This document shows positions 8,946 through 17,982 of a DNA stretch of 64,000 bases, one piece after another. The stretch covers positions 14,067 through 78,066 of the forward strand of contig CAZSHS010000015.1 of NCBI GenBank assembly GCA_964606665.1. Direction: 5' to 3'. Both the position numbers and the translations under genes were made by a program. Position 1 is the stretch's first letter. The number at the start of each line of letters is the position of its first letter. Origin of the DNA: Aved-18 sp964606665. GTDB lineage: Bacteria > Cyanobacteriota > Vampirovibrionia > Obscuribacterales > Obscuribacteraceae. The notes under the pieces were generated by a model. That model saw only the letters and a list, made by a program, of their open reading frames with translations. It ran no database searches and was not told where the DNA came from.

Positions 8946-9692
8946 ATGACTTTCCGCCTACTTAAGTATAAAATCTTCGATGCCGCCTCGAACATGGCTA
9001 TTGATGAGGCGATTCTAGAATCTCACCGCAAAGGACTTACTCCACCTACATTACGTTTTTATGGCTGGGCACCACCGGCAGTATCGATTGGTTATTCTCA
9101 AAAAATGGATGACCTTACTATAGATAGAATAAAATCCAGAGGCTTCGACGTTGTGCGCAGACTTACAGGTGGCAGAGCAGTGTTGCATTTTGCCGAGTTG
9201 ACCTATTCATTTGTAGCTAGCCCTCCAATACTTAGCGAAAAGCTTAACGAAGCGTATAGACAAATTTGCAATGGACTTATTTTGGGTTTGAAAGATCTTG
9301 GCGTAGAAGCTGATTTAGGTAAATCTAATAAGCAATACAAAGACTTTTCTGATTGTTTTATGGCGACAACACAAGCCGACTTACAGGTTAATAACAAAAA
9401 GATGGTGGGCTCCGCTCAATTGCGCAGACAAGGTGCGGTCCTTCAACATGGGTCAATTTTGCTCGACCAACCCCAAGACCTATTGCAAGAATTGCTTGAT
9501 ACAAAACAAGAAACAAAAATCCGACACACTAATTTAAACGAAGTGAAAGGCGAAGCCGTTTCAATGGAAGAATTAGAAAACGCTTTCACTAAAGGCTTTG
9601 CTGAAGCCTTTTCGACAACGTTAGAAGAAGGCAAACTACATAGTTTTGAAGAAGAACTTTTGGGACAACTGCTTTTGCAATATTCTAAATAA
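8946..9692 (+). CDS. lipM: octanoyltransferase LipM-like (lipoate-protein ligase A family)
   Basis: A 248-residue protein of the LplA/LipM/LipL fold. LipM moves the octanoyl group from acyl carrier protein to GcvH or other E2 domains, the first step of lipoate synthesis. Motifs are RRLTGGRAVLH (71-81), SDCFMATTQADL with the candidate catalytic Cys137, and KKMVGSAQLRR with LQHGSILL. A Cys at this site favours octanoyltransferase over ATP-dependent lipoate ligase. The start codon abuts the stop of the phosphorylase gene, so the two are probably cotranscribed. No lipA is seen nearby. Confidence 0.85.
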   Translation: MTFRLLKYKIFDAASNMAIDEAILESHRKGLTPPTLRFYGWAPPAVSIGYSQKMDDLTIDRIKSRGFDVVRRLTGGRAVLHFAELTYSFVASPPILSEKLNEAYRQICNGLILGLKDLGVEADLGKSNKQYKDFSDCFMATTQADLQVNNKKMVGSAQLRRQGAVLQHGSILLDQPQDLLQELLDTKQETKIRHTNLNEVKGEAVSMEELENAFTKGFAEAFSTTLEEGKLHSFEEELLGQLLLQYSK

Positions 9693-9700
9693 AGGAAAAA

Positions 9701-10738
9701 ATGGAAAAAGAAACACCAAAAGCTCAAGAGCCAGTTGAAAAGAAAAAGCATCTTACCTGGGAGCGCACTATTGAAATTGCCAAACTCGTGGCAACTGTGT
9801 GGGTTGCGCTTCTAGGCAGTTACATCACTTTTCAGTTCAATGAACATCAACACGAATTAAATCGCATCGAAGCAATTGCAAAAATGCTTCCGCAAATGGA
9901 AGATGGAAGCAAAAAAGATGACGGTTCAAGCAGTCACATGGGCCGAGATGGCGCCATTTGGGCTATTTTCCGCACAGCCAATAATCGCACGATGCTGCGT
10001 GACTTAGCCGCCCTTTTTCCAGAAGATATTTATCGCGTAGTCAGCTCCATTGCTCGCACAGGCGAATTAGACCACGACAAAGACGCTCTTATTGCTCTGC
10101 AAGTTTCATCTGAAAAACTAGCGGCTCAATATAGTGACGACCCAAAACATGCTGAGCTTGCTAGCAAACTTTATTCTCAGGCTTTAATTTTGCGCGAACG
10201 AAAAGCAAACGACACATCGCCCTTGCGTGTAGTCGAATTAAATTCAATTGCTTCAAGCAGTGGTCCAACTGGCGATCAGATGGCCGGTTTAATTACCTCT
10301 ATAAACAATTTGGCCGACCAGCATTTGAAAGACGCCACAAACGCAAAACCCAAAAGCAACACTGGTCACTGGGAATCCAAGCAGCTTTATAAACGCGCTC
10401 GCCATCTAGGTAAAGACAATCCAGATGAGCAAGTGCAAGAACAAGTAATGCGCGCGGATCTTGCTTTAGCAAGCATGTATGCAGGAGATAAACTAATCGA
10501 AGATGCATACAAATATTTAAAAGAAGCACTTGAAATTGAAGCCAAAATTACAGGCGTGAGCGAGGCGGGACAATTGAGCAAAGTGGACAAAGATAAAAAT
10601 GGATATGCTCACTTACCCGAAATTGAAGAGTCAATCAAAGACGCTCAAGTGAGGCTCACAAGCATTCTTGAAACGTATGTCGAAAAGGGAGTACAAATTA
10701 AAATGAGCAAAGCGGGCCAAGTGTCAGATTCAAAATAG
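9701..10738 (+). CDS. membrane-anchored helical/TPR-like hypothetical protein
   Basis: A 345-residue protein I cannot assign to a named family. The first 26 residues are charged, residues about 27-46 form one membrane helix (LVATVWVALLGSYITF), and the remainder is mostly helical. TPR-like stretches are visible (AELASKLYSQALILRERKA; LADLALASMYAGDKLIEDAYKYLKEALEIEAKI region). It begins at an ATG with AAAGGA seven bases upstream, 8 bases after lipM, so it may be the last gene of that operon. It is probably an anchored protein-interaction module. Confidence 0.75.
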   Translation: MEKETPKAQEPVEKKKHLTWERTIEIAKLVATVWVALLGSYITFQFNEHQHELNRIEAIAKMLPQMEDGSKKDDGSSSHMGRDGAIWAIFRTANNRTMLRDLAALFPEDIYRVVSSIARTGELDHDKDALIALQVSSEKLAAQYSDDPKHAELASKLYSQALILRERKANDTSPLRVVELNSIASSSGPTGDQMAGLITSINNLADQHLKDATNAKPKSNTGHWESKQLYKRARHLGKDNPDEQVQEQVMRADLALASMYAGDKLIEDAYKYLKEALEIEAKITGVSEAGQLSKVDKDKNGYAHLPEIEESIKDAQVRLTSILETYVEKGVQIKMSKAGQVSDSK

Positions 10739-10748
10739 AATTTCGAAT

Positions 10749-11336
10749 CTACATACCGAAAATCTTTCGTCCAGCAAATAGAGGCTTCTTCTTAGGCTTT
10801 TTGCCTTCAGCCAGATTCTTGGCTTTTTCTTCCGCCTCTTTCATGTCCTGATAGGCTCTTGCAATGCGTTTTAAAGCTTTCAGATTTGCTTTTGCTTCCA
10901 CTTGCTCTAGATAATCTGCGTCATGACGCAATATGAGCATCCATTCTTTGAGACAATCGTTATATAAATCTTGATCGAATTTGGCGACATCTTTCTTGGT
11001 AAGCGATTTCAATTTTTCAGTTCGCGCCTTAGCAAGCATCAAATGCCCAAGCGGGTAACCTTCGTCCAACTGGACGGCTTTAGAAAAAGCCTTTATCGCT
11101 TCGTCATAATTGCTATCGGCCAAATGCTGTTCGCCAAAAAAACGCAGGTGCGACGCTTCGGTCATGCGACCTGCGTTGCCAGTTCCAAAATAAGCTTTAT
11201 TTGGTTTTTCTTCTGAATATATTTCGTCACTGCCACCAATACCAGGAGAAATAGCATCAGCCTGAGCAGAAGAATTAAAAGTGAGACTAGAAGAAAAAAC
11301 TACAAGTGAAATTAGCAGTTTATTCTTCATCTTCAC
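10749..11336 (-). CDS. secreted small TPR protein
   Basis: A 195-residue protein with a signal peptide (residues 1-27, basic start, hydrophobic core, cleavage expected after AQA). Residues about 62-110 contain at least one TPR unit (FGEQHLADSNYDEAIKAFSKAVQLD followed by a second helix pair). The C-terminal part is Lys/Glu-rich and ends in a basic KKKPLFAGRK stretch. It overlaps the upstream coiled-coil gene by 17 bases, so the two are probably coupled. No enzymatic motif is present. Confidence 0.8.
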   Translation of the reverse strand: MKMKNKLLISLVVFSSSLTFNSSAQADAISPGIGGSDEIYSEEKPNKAYFGTGNAGRMTEASHLRFFGEQHLADSNYDEAIKAFSKAVQLDEGYPLGHLMLAKARTEKLKSLTKKDVAKFDQDLYNDCLKEWMLILRHDADYLEQVEAKANLKALKRIARAYQDMKEAEEKAKNLAEGKKPKKKPLFAGRKIFGM

Positions 11337-11643
11337 CCACTTCCGAATCTGTAGATGTAGCCTGGATCGCGGCTATTTCATTTTCCAGTTCTTGAATCTT
11401 GTCATTCAATTGATTTATTTGCATTACGTTGTCTCTGCAAGCTAAACGAAGAGCTTCAGGATCAAGACCACCCGTTTCGCTCACCATAGAAAAAACGTTT
11501 TGACCGATAGATTTTAAGTGTCTATCTTTTTCGCTGTTGAGACTGACCATGTTCATTTTGATTTTGGCAACTTTGGCAGCACGACTAGTTTGATCGGCCG
11601 CTTGTTTGGTGTAAGACTTTACTTTGTCGAAGAAACCGCTCAT
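11320..11643 (-). CDS. small coiled-coil protein
   Basis: A 107-residue cytoplasmic protein of unknown function. The N-terminus (SGFFDKVKSYTKQAADQTSRAAK) is an amphipathic helix. Residues about 73-97 (INQLNDKIQELENEIAAIQ) form a clear heptad coiled coil, and the C-terminus is acidic. A similar layout is seen in small proteins annotated only as hypothetical. Its 3' end overlaps the start of the secreted TPR gene. lysC lies just upstream on the same strand with a 28-base gap, so the three may be cotranscribed. Confidence 0.75.
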   Translation of the reverse strand: MSGFFDKVKSYTKQAADQTSRAAKVAKIKMNMVSLNSEKDRHLKSIGQNVFSMVSETGGLDPEALRLACRDNVMQINQLNDKIQELENEIAAIQATSTDSEVGEDEE

Positions 11644-11671
11644 TTAGACCTCATTACTTAGTTTGTAACTA

Positions 11672-12934
11672 TTATGCCAGAAATGACCCCTCGGCCAATC
11701 CAAAACAATCGTGTATCAATTTTACAGCTCTTACTGCATATATTTTAGGCATCAACATACTCATACGTAAATCGCCAGTTGCCACCATATTGACTGGAAT
11801 GCCGCCTGATTGCAAAGTCTCAAACACATTCGCCACCATTTCAGGACGGCTAGAAAATCTTCTTCCCACCACCGAAATTTTGGCCATCTCAGTTTCCAGC
11901 GAAACTCTTGGATTACCTAAAGACTCGGAGAAAGTGTCTATCAGTCCTTTGACACGGGCCAGATACTTTTTGTCTACACTAAAAGCAATTTCTTGAAACG
12001 CTTCAAAGGAACTTGCATCTTCATGAGCCAAAAGCATGACCATATCGGTTTGAATATTTAGCTCTTGCAAACGCGTGAACAAACTACCAAGACCGTCTGC
12101 TGGTTTGGTTTTTGTATTTGTACTGCGAGTACCTTTGAGCATCACCGAAACTTGATTGGTGTCACATGAGATACCAGCCACCATATATTCGGGAACACTC
12201 ACTCGATTTCCAACCAGAGTACCTGGGTCCATCGGCTTAAATGTAGAACGCACTCTCAGCGGAACATCCTGGTCCATTGCCAGTTCAACCGAGCGAGTGG
12301 CAAGAACTTGAGCACCTGTAGCTGACAATTCCATCATTTCCTCATAAGAAATAGAGTCTAGACGACGCGCCTCGGGAAGGATTCTGGGGTCGGCAGTATA
12401 AACGCCATCTACATCTGTGTAAATATCGCAGCAATCGGCGTTTAGCGCAGCAGCCAAAGCCACTGCAGTGGTGTCAGAACCACCCCGACCAAGCGTGGTC
12501 AATTCATTTTTGTCGGTCACACCCTGAAATCCGGCAACAACGGCGATTTCGCCGCGGGCTAAACTTGCTTGAATGGCATCTGGTTGCACTTCTTCAATTC
12601 GAGCATAACCGTATTGGCTGCCTGTCATAATGCCAGCTTGAGCACCAGTGAAAGAGCGTGCTTCATAACCTAACGATTGAATAGCCATCGACATCAAAGC
12701 GATGGAGACTTGCTCGCCAGTGGTCAAAAGCATGTCCATTTCTCGCGCATTGGGTGAGCGTGTAATTTCTTCGGCCATTGTAATTAGTCTGTCTGTAGTA
12801 TCGCCCATGGCTGAAACTACAGTGGTCACTTCATGACCTTCAGATGCAGCTTTCACCGCAATTTCTGCTGCCTTTCGTATCTTATCGATGTCAGCTACAG
12901 AGGTCCCACCAAATTTTTTAACCAGTCTACTCAT
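11672..12934 (-). CDS. lysC: aspartate kinase
   Basis: This enzyme phosphorylates aspartate, the first step toward lysine, threonine, methionine and diaminopimelate. It has 420 residues, the length of monofunctional kinases with two ACT domains. Motifs are VKKFGGTSV (5-13), GFQGVTDKNELTTLGRGGSDTTA and DVDGVYTADPRI in the catalytic domain. The regulatory part contains two ACT-like segments, including ISVVGRRFSSRPEMVANVFETL. Feedback control through the ACT domains is expected from the family. The start is an ATG at 12934. Short inverted repeats lie in the leader. Confidence 0.96.
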   Translation of the reverse strand: MSRLVKKFGGTSVADIDKIRKAAEIAVKAASEGHEVTTVVSAMGDTTDRLITMAEEITRSPNAREMDMLLTTGEQVSIALMSMAIQSLGYEARSFTGAQAGIMTGSQYGYARIEEVQPDAIQASLARGEIAVVAGFQGVTDKNELTTLGRGGSDTTAVALAAALNADCCDIYTDVDGVYTADPRILPEARRLDSISYEEMMELSATGAQVLATRSVELAMDQDVPLRVRSTFKPMDPGTLVGNRVSVPEYMVAGISCDTNQVSVMLKGTRSTNTKTKPADGLGSLFTRLQELNIQTDMVMLLAHEDASSFEAFQEIAFSVDKKYLARVKGLIDTFSESLGNPRVSLETEMAKISVVGRRFSSRPEMVANVFETLQSGGIPVNMVATGDLRMSMLMPKIYAVRAVKLIHDCFGLAEGSFLA

Positions 12935-12935
12935 A

Positions 12936-12993
12936 GACTCCAGTGACTCATTTTAGAGTCGGTATTGCTGTTGCATATGCGCTGGAAGCCAGC
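12936..12993 (-). promoter_or_regulatory. lysC leader inverted repeats
   Basis: The 147-base leader of lysC contains a GACTC/GAGTC inverted repeat (12945-12949 with 12956-12960), a further GACTC at 12936-12940, and a small hairpin GCTGG/CCAGC (12981-12993). The leader is too short and lacks the conserved pattern of a lysine riboswitch. Any regulatory role is speculative. Confidence 0.3.
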
Positions 12994-13081
12994 ACCCTGC
13001 TTATAAATAATAGCCGTCCACGGTAAGGAGGAAGTTAAGGGGATGAGAAAACTATTCTAATTAATTCAAAAAACGCCAATA

Positions 13082-14824
13082 TTAGGCGAGATCCATCGGA
13101 ATCTTTACCCCGGCTTTTTTAGCAAATGTTATAGCTTCTTCATATCCGGCATCGACGTGCCGAATTACACCCATGCCTGGATCGGTTGTGAGCACGCGCT
13201 CCAGACGCTCGGCGGCATCTTTTGTGCCGTCTGCCACGATAACTTGTCCTGCATGCAATGAATAGCCAATTCCCACTCCGCCACCATGGTGAACAGAAAC
13301 CCAAGAAGCGCCGCCTACTGCATTTATCATTGCATTTAAAAATACCCAATCGGCAATTGCGTCTGAACCGTCTTTCATAGATTCGGTCTCACGATTGGGC
13401 GATGCCACAGAGCCTGAGTCTAAATGGTCGCGTCCAATTACAATTGGTGCGCTGACCTTTTTTTGTGCCACAAGCTCATTTATGATTTGACCCATTTTGG
13501 CTCTATCACCGTATCCAAACCAGCAGATACGAGCAGGCAAGCCCTGGAATTGAACTTGTTTTGACGCCATTTTAATCCAGCGACACAGGTCTTTGTCGTG
13601 GGCGAAATGCTCTAAAATCGCCTGGTCAATAACGTCTATGTCTTTGGGATCACCAGACAATGCAGCCCAGCGAAACGGACCTTTGCCTTCGCAAAAGAGA
13701 GGTCGAATATAGGCTGGCACAAATCCAGGAAATGCAAATGCGTCTTTCAAACCCGCATCTGATGCAACTTGTCTTATGTTGTTGCCATAATCAAAAGTAA
13801 TTGCGCCTTGTTTTTGAAAAGAGAGCATGGCGTCTACATGAGTAACAATGGCTTTGACAGACATTTCCAGATATTTTTCTGGGTTACTCTTACGCAATTT
13901 GTCGGCTTCACTCAAAGACATTGGCTCTTTATTTTGATCGAGCGGAACATAGCCATTAAGTGGATCGTGAGCAGATGTCTGGTCAGTTAGAACATCTGGC
14001 TTGAATCCCATTTTCAAAAGCTCGGGCAAAATATAAGCCGCATTTCCAAGCAATCCAATCGACAATGGCTTACCGGCCAGTTTAGCTTCCTGAGCCATTT
14101 TCACAGCATCAGCAACATTATCAACTTTAACGTCTAAATATTTTTTCTCAAGTCTGCGCTCGATTCGCTCTGGATCTACTTCAATGCAGATAGCAACTCC
14201 ATCATTCATCGTCACTGCCAGTGGTTGTGCACCACCCATGCCACCAAGTCCGGCTGTGAGTGTAATGGTTCCTTTTAACGTTCCGTTAAAATGCTTGCGA
14301 GCCAGTGCGGCGAAAGTTTCGTAGGTGCCCTGCAAAATGCCTTGAGTACCAATATAAATCCAAGAGCCGGCGGTCATCTGACCAAACATAATCAAGCCTT
14401 TGCGCTCGAGATCACGGAAATAATCCCAGTCAGCCCATTTGCCTACCAAATTAGAATTGGCTATGAGTACTCTTGGTGCGTCTTTATGACTTTTGAAAAC
14501 ACCTACAGGCTTGCCTGACTGCACAAGCATCGTTTCGTTAGATTCAAGCTCCATCAATGTTTTAACTAGAGCCTTAAGACAATCCCAATTGCGAGCGGCT
14601 TTGCCCGAGCCGCCATAAACCACAAGATCGAGCGGACGCTCAGCTACTTCGGGGTCTAGATTATTCAAAAGCATTCTAAGAGCTGCTTCTTGAACCCAAC
14701 CCTTTGTATGCAATTGCGTCCCGCGTGGAGCACGAACAGTGATTGGCTCATGGCTTGCAAGTATATCTTGAAGCATTTTCTGCTCCGTTTTTGTGCAATC
14801 GGCAGTCTTAACCGGCGTAGTCAT
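13082..14824 (-). CDS. hutU: urocanate hydratase
   Basis: This NAD+-dependent enzyme converts urocanate to imidazolonepropionate in histidine degradation. It has 580 residues, slightly longer than the usual 550-560 because of an N-terminal extension. Family features are YGGSGKAARNWDC, GKPVGVFKSHKDAPRVLIANSN, AGSWIYIGTQGI, LTAGLGGMGGAQPLAVTMN (the NAD site), and LFCEGKGPFRWAALSG with the conserved Cys. Its start is an ATG with GAGG about nine bases upstream. The other hut genes are not adjacent. The gene is divergent from the acyl-CoA mutase gene. Confidence 0.97.
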   Translation of the reverse strand: MTTPVKTADCTKTEQKMLQDILASHEPITVRAPRGTQLHTKGWVQEAALRMLLNNLDPEVAERPLDLVVYGGSGKAARNWDCLKALVKTLMELESNETMLVQSGKPVGVFKSHKDAPRVLIANSNLVGKWADWDYFRDLERKGLIMFGQMTAGSWIYIGTQGILQGTYETFAALARKHFNGTLKGTITLTAGLGGMGGAQPLAVTMNDGVAICIEVDPERIERRLEKKYLDVKVDNVADAVKMAQEAKLAGKPLSIGLLGNAAYILPELLKMGFKPDVLTDQTSAHDPLNGYVPLDQNKEPMSLSEADKLRKSNPEKYLEMSVKAIVTHVDAMLSFQKQGAITFDYGNNIRQVASDAGLKDAFAFPGFVPAYIRPLFCEGKGPFRWAALSGDPKDIDVIDQAILEHFAHDKDLCRWIKMASKQVQFQGLPARICWFGYGDRAKMGQIINELVAQKKVSAPIVIGRDHLDSGSVASPNRETESMKDGSDAIADWVFLNAMINAVGGASWVSVHHGGGVGIGYSLHAGQVIVADGTKDAAERLERVLTTDPGMGVIRHVDAGYEEAITFAKKAGVKIPMDLA

Positions 14825-14965
14825 GTGGCTCGTCCTCTAAATTGGCTAGATGACGATTATACAGTCAGGAATAATTTCTAAAGAATGTTCAACAAGAGCC
14901 ATTTATAGGTTCTAATATTTCTATATAAAATGATATTGGTTGCTTTTCACTTAAGGGGAAAATCC

Positions 14966-16606
14966 ATGGTCAAAGAGATGACAAAGTCCGAAGTCAAAAA
15001 AGATAAAGGACAAAGCGCAGAAAAAGTCTGCGAAACACTCTCGGGTATTCCACTGAAGTCGGTCTACACCAAAGAAGACATCAAAGATTTAGACTACGAA
15101 AAACAACTTGCCGACCCGGGTAAATTCCCCTATACACGCGGCATTCACGAAAATATGTACAACGGCAAAATGTGGACAATGCGCCAATTTGCCGGTTTTG
15201 GCGGACCTGAAGAAACCAACGAGCGCTTCAAATACTTGCTGGCTCAAGGGCAAACGGGTCTATCCACTGCTTTTGATTTGCCTACTCTAATGGGCTACGA
15301 CTCAGACCATCCCAAATCGAATGGCGAAGTCGGGGTCTGCGGAGTTGCTATCGACTCGCTTGAAGATATGGAAATTCTGTACAAAGACCTTCCGCTCGAT
15401 AAAGTTTCCACTTCTATGACCATCAATGGTCCAGCCGTAATCATCTTCTGCATGTTTCTGGCCAATGCTAAAAAACGCGGCTTCGATTTGAAGAAGCTAG
15501 ATGGCACACTGCAAAACGATATTTTCAAAGAATATATTGCTCAAAAAACCTATCTTATTCCCCCACGTCCAGCCCTTAAGCTTATTCAAGACATGATGGT
15601 TTTCTGCACTAAAGAAGTGCCGCGCTGGAATACCATTTCAGTGAGTGGTTATCACATTCGCGAAGCTGGTGCCACCGCGGCACAAGAACTTGCTTTTACT
15701 CTTGCAGACGGATTTGCATATGTAGATGCCGGTATTGAAGCTGGTCTTGAGGTGGATGATTTTGTACCTAGACTTTCATTCTTCTTCAATGCGCATATTG
15801 ACTTCTTTGAAGAAATTGCAAAATACAGAGCTGCACGTCGCATATGGGCTAAGCGAATGCGCGACAAATATGGTGCCAAAAGCGAACGCTCACTCAAGTT
15901 GCGCTTCCACACTCAAACGGCTGGGTGCAGCTTGACCGCTCCCCAACCCGAAAACAACATTGTACGAACTGCAATTGAAGCACTTGCAGGCGTTCTTGGT
16001 GGCACACAGTCGTTGCACACAAATTCGATGGACGAAGTACTTGGACTGCCTACTCAAAAAGCAGCACACATTGCCCTTCGAACCCAGCAAATTATTGCGC
16101 ACGAGACTGGCGTAGCCAATGTAGTCGACCCACTTGCAGGCTCCTATTATGTGGAGTGGCTCACAGACGAGATGGAAAGACAAGCAGAAGAGTACTTCAA
16201 AAAAATCGAAGAAATTGGCGGTGTAATTGCCGGCATTGAAAAAGGATTCTTTATGAAAGAACTGTCTGACTCGGCATATCGTTTTGAACAAAAACTAATG
16301 TCAGGCGAACGTCATTTCATCGGACTGAACTCTTTCAAAGAAGAAGCTCCTGGACAAAGCATCGAGATTCTTAAAATCGGTGGTGAGTACCAAGAAAGAC
16401 AAACCAAACGAATCAAAGCTCTCAAAGCAAGACGCGACAATGAAAAAGTGGCAAACTGTCTTAAAGCATTCAAAGAAACCTTGCAGAAAGGCGATAACTG
16501 CTTCCCAATACTTATGGAAACAGTCGAAGCCTATGCCACAATGGGCGAAATTTGCGACGCTCTGCGCGAAGTATTTGGCGCTTACAGAGAAACAGCAGTT
16601 ATCTAA
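14966..16606 (+). CDS. icmA: B12-dependent acyl-CoA mutase large subunit, isobutyryl-CoA mutase-like
   Basis: This 546-residue subunit has the TIM-barrel substrate domain of methylmalonyl-CoA mutase-type enzymes and no C-terminal B12-binding domain, so a separate small subunit is needed. The substrate-pocket residues differ from true methylmalonyl-CoA mutase. RQFAGF gives Phe75 where that enzyme has Tyr89, and KEYIAQK gives Gln193 where it has Arg207, with the same spacing of 118 residues. Phe/Gln is the pair known for isobutyryl-CoA mutase (IcmA), which interconverts isobutyryl- and n-butyryl-CoA. The ATG at 14966 is preferred over the one at 14930 because AAGGGG precedes it. No small-subunit or chaperone gene lies in the window. 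Confidence 0.85.
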   Translation: MVKEMTKSEVKKDKGQSAEKVCETLSGIPLKSVYTKEDIKDLDYEKQLADPGKFPYTRGIHENMYNGKMWTMRQFAGFGGPEETNERFKYLLAQGQTGLSTAFDLPTLMGYDSDHPKSNGEVGVCGVAIDSLEDMEILYKDLPLDKVSTSMTINGPAVIIFCMFLANAKKRGFDLKKLDGTLQNDIFKEYIAQKTYLIPPRPALKLIQDMMVFCTKEVPRWNTISVSGYHIREAGATAAQELAFTLADGFAYVDAGIEAGLEVDDFVPRLSFFFNAHIDFFEEIAKYRAARRIWAKRMRDKYGAKSERSLKLRFHTQTAGCSLTAPQPENNIVRTAIEALAGVLGGTQSLHTNSMDEVLGLPTQKAAHIALRTQQIIAHETGVANVVDPLAGSYYVEWLTDEMERQAEEYFKKIEEIGGVIAGIEKGFFMKELSDSAYRFEQKLMSGERHFIGLNSFKEEAPGQSIEILKIGGEYQERQTKRIKALKARRDNEKVANCLKAFKETLQKGDNCFPILMETVEAYATMGEICDALREVFGAYRETAVI

Positions 16607-16623
16607 TTGCACTTAACTGCGAG

Positions 16624-16857
16624 CTAGTTGCGCTCTAAAGGCTGCTCTGGCTTAGGCAATTTCTTAGTGTAAATGTCGGTTTTTTCAAACTGACGAGCAG
16701 GCTGCGCATTTTCAGCTTGTTTGGCACGCAACAAAAGCGCCAAAATTAGCTTAGAAGTATAGTTATGATCGTTTGAAATATCGCCAAGCGCTATTTTTTG
16801 TTTCAAAGCCGCTAGAAGATGCTCGTACGACACAGTCGTAGGAAATTCTTGAGTCAT
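16624..16857 (-). CDS. small hypothetical protein
   Basis: A 77-residue soluble protein that I do not recognise. The first 50 residues are predicted helical (YEHLLAALKQKIALGD and SKLILALLLRAKQAE), and the C-terminal 25 are Lys/Pro-rich and probably disordered. It starts at an ATG at 16857 and converges on the mutase gene with a 17-base gap. No promoter element is certain. The frame is short, so the call is moderate. Confidence 0.5.
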   Translation of the reverse strand: MTQEFPTTVSYEHLLAALKQKIALGDISNDHNYTSKLILALLLRAKQAENAQPARQFEKTDIYTKKLPKPEQPLERN

Positions 16858-16886
16858 CTTATTTATGTCCCCACCCGCTCAAAAGT

Positions 16887-16909
16887 CATTTTGTCATCAA
16901 GATGTCATA
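16887..16909 (+). promoter_or_regulatory. GTCAT direct repeats (possible operator)
   Basis: The spacer between the divergent 16857 and 16986 genes carries three GTCAT units in one orientation (AAGTCAT, TTGTCAT, ATGTCAT). The last two are spaced 11 bases apart, the geometry of a PhoB box (7-4-7). Whether this lineage uses that motif is unknown. A second cluster lies at 61489-61532. Confidence 0.35.
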
Positions 16910-16985
16910 AGCTAACATTGGGCCAAGTTTTTAGCCATGATCTGTTAAGCTCTGTCGCTTATGTTGTCTTAAGGTATCTATAGTT

Positions 16986-17954
16986 TTGAAAGCGATAGTA
17001 ATAAAAAATCCTGGTCCACCCGATGTTTTGCAGATGTCCGAAGTGGCTAAACCCGAACCTGGCAAGGGAGAGGTTTTGATAAAAGTTAAGGCAGTCGGAG
17101 TCAATCGCGCCGATTGTGTGCAAAGACAAGGACGTTACCCCGCTGCCAAAGACTGTCCGCAGAATATTCCCGGTCTTGAATATGCCGGCATAATCGAAGA
17201 TGCAAACGGGTCCGATTTTCAAAAAGGTGACAAAGTTTTTGGATTAGTCGGCGGCGGCTCTTATGCAGAATATCTAGTAACGCACTGGCGCACAGTATCT
17301 TTGTTTCCTTCTAACTTAAGCTTTGTTGAAGCAGCAGCACTACCTGAAGCATTTGTCACCGCATACGATGCCATGGTGGTACAAGGCAAACTAAAAAGCG
17401 GCGAGCGCGTTTTGATTAATGCAGCCGGAAGTGGCGTCGGCATTGCTGCTATGCAAATCGCCGAGACTCTTGGCGCTACATATGCAGGAACAGTGCGCTC
17501 TGCCTCTAAAGCAGAAAAATTGAAAGAGTACAAAAATATCATTGTTGCTCCAGATGGAAAAATTAGCGACAAAGTACTTGAGATATTTCCTACCGGTGTA
17601 GATTTAGTGGTTGAACTTGTAGGCGGTGATTACATAGAAGAAGACTTACTTTGCCTTTCTAGCAAGGGGAAAATAATACTCATTGGTCTTCTTGCCGGAA
17701 ACAAAACCAATTTAGACTTAGGCAAAGTCTTGAGCAAACGTGCCACTATCCGCGGAACTACCCTTCGTGCCCGACCGCTTGAAGAAAAAATTCAGGCGGC
17801 TCTTTTATTGCAAAAAAATATCACACCTCTTTTTCAATCGAACAAACTTAAAGGCTTTATAGACCAAGTTCTGCCTCTAAAAGAAGCTGCCAAGGCACAC
17901 GAAATTATGGAAGCAAATCAGAATCTGGGCAAAATCGTTCTGGAACTCACTTAA
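16986..17954 (+). CDS. zinc-independent NAD(P)H:quinone oxidoreductase (MDR superfamily)
   Basis: A 322-residue medium-chain dehydrogenase/reductase resembling the PIG3/quinone oxidoreductase branch. The N-terminal GroES-like domain shows KAVGVNRADCVQRQGRYP and IPGLEYAGIIE. The Rossmann domain has VLINAAGSGVGIAAMQIA as the nucleotide-binding motif. The structural zinc cysteines of alcohol dehydrogenases are absent. It probably reduces quinones or other electrophilic carbonyls with NADPH. The start is a TTG at 16986, which places the protein start at the usual KAIVIKNPG strand. It is convergent with the kinase gene, separated by large inverted repeats. Confidence 0.92.
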   Translation: MKAIVIKNPGPPDVLQMSEVAKPEPGKGEVLIKVKAVGVNRADCVQRQGRYPAAKDCPQNIPGLEYAGIIEDANGSDFQKGDKVFGLVGGGSYAEYLVTHWRTVSLFPSNLSFVEAAALPEAFVTAYDAMVVQGKLKSGERVLINAAGSGVGIAAMQIAETLGATYAGTVRSASKAEKLKEYKNIIVAPDGKISDKVLEIFPTGVDLVVELVGGDYIEEDLLCLSSKGKIILIGLLAGNKTNLDLGKVLSKRATIRGTTLRARPLEEKIQAALLLQKNITPLFQSNKLKGFIDQVLPLKEAAKAHEIMEANQNLGKIVLELT

Positions 17955-17982
17955 GAGTTCGTTAGCACTTTTTTGTTTTTCA

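Noticed and set aside
12935..13081. Lysine riboswitch before lysC
   Set aside because: The leader is shorter than the known element and lacks its conserved core; only small inverted repeats are present.
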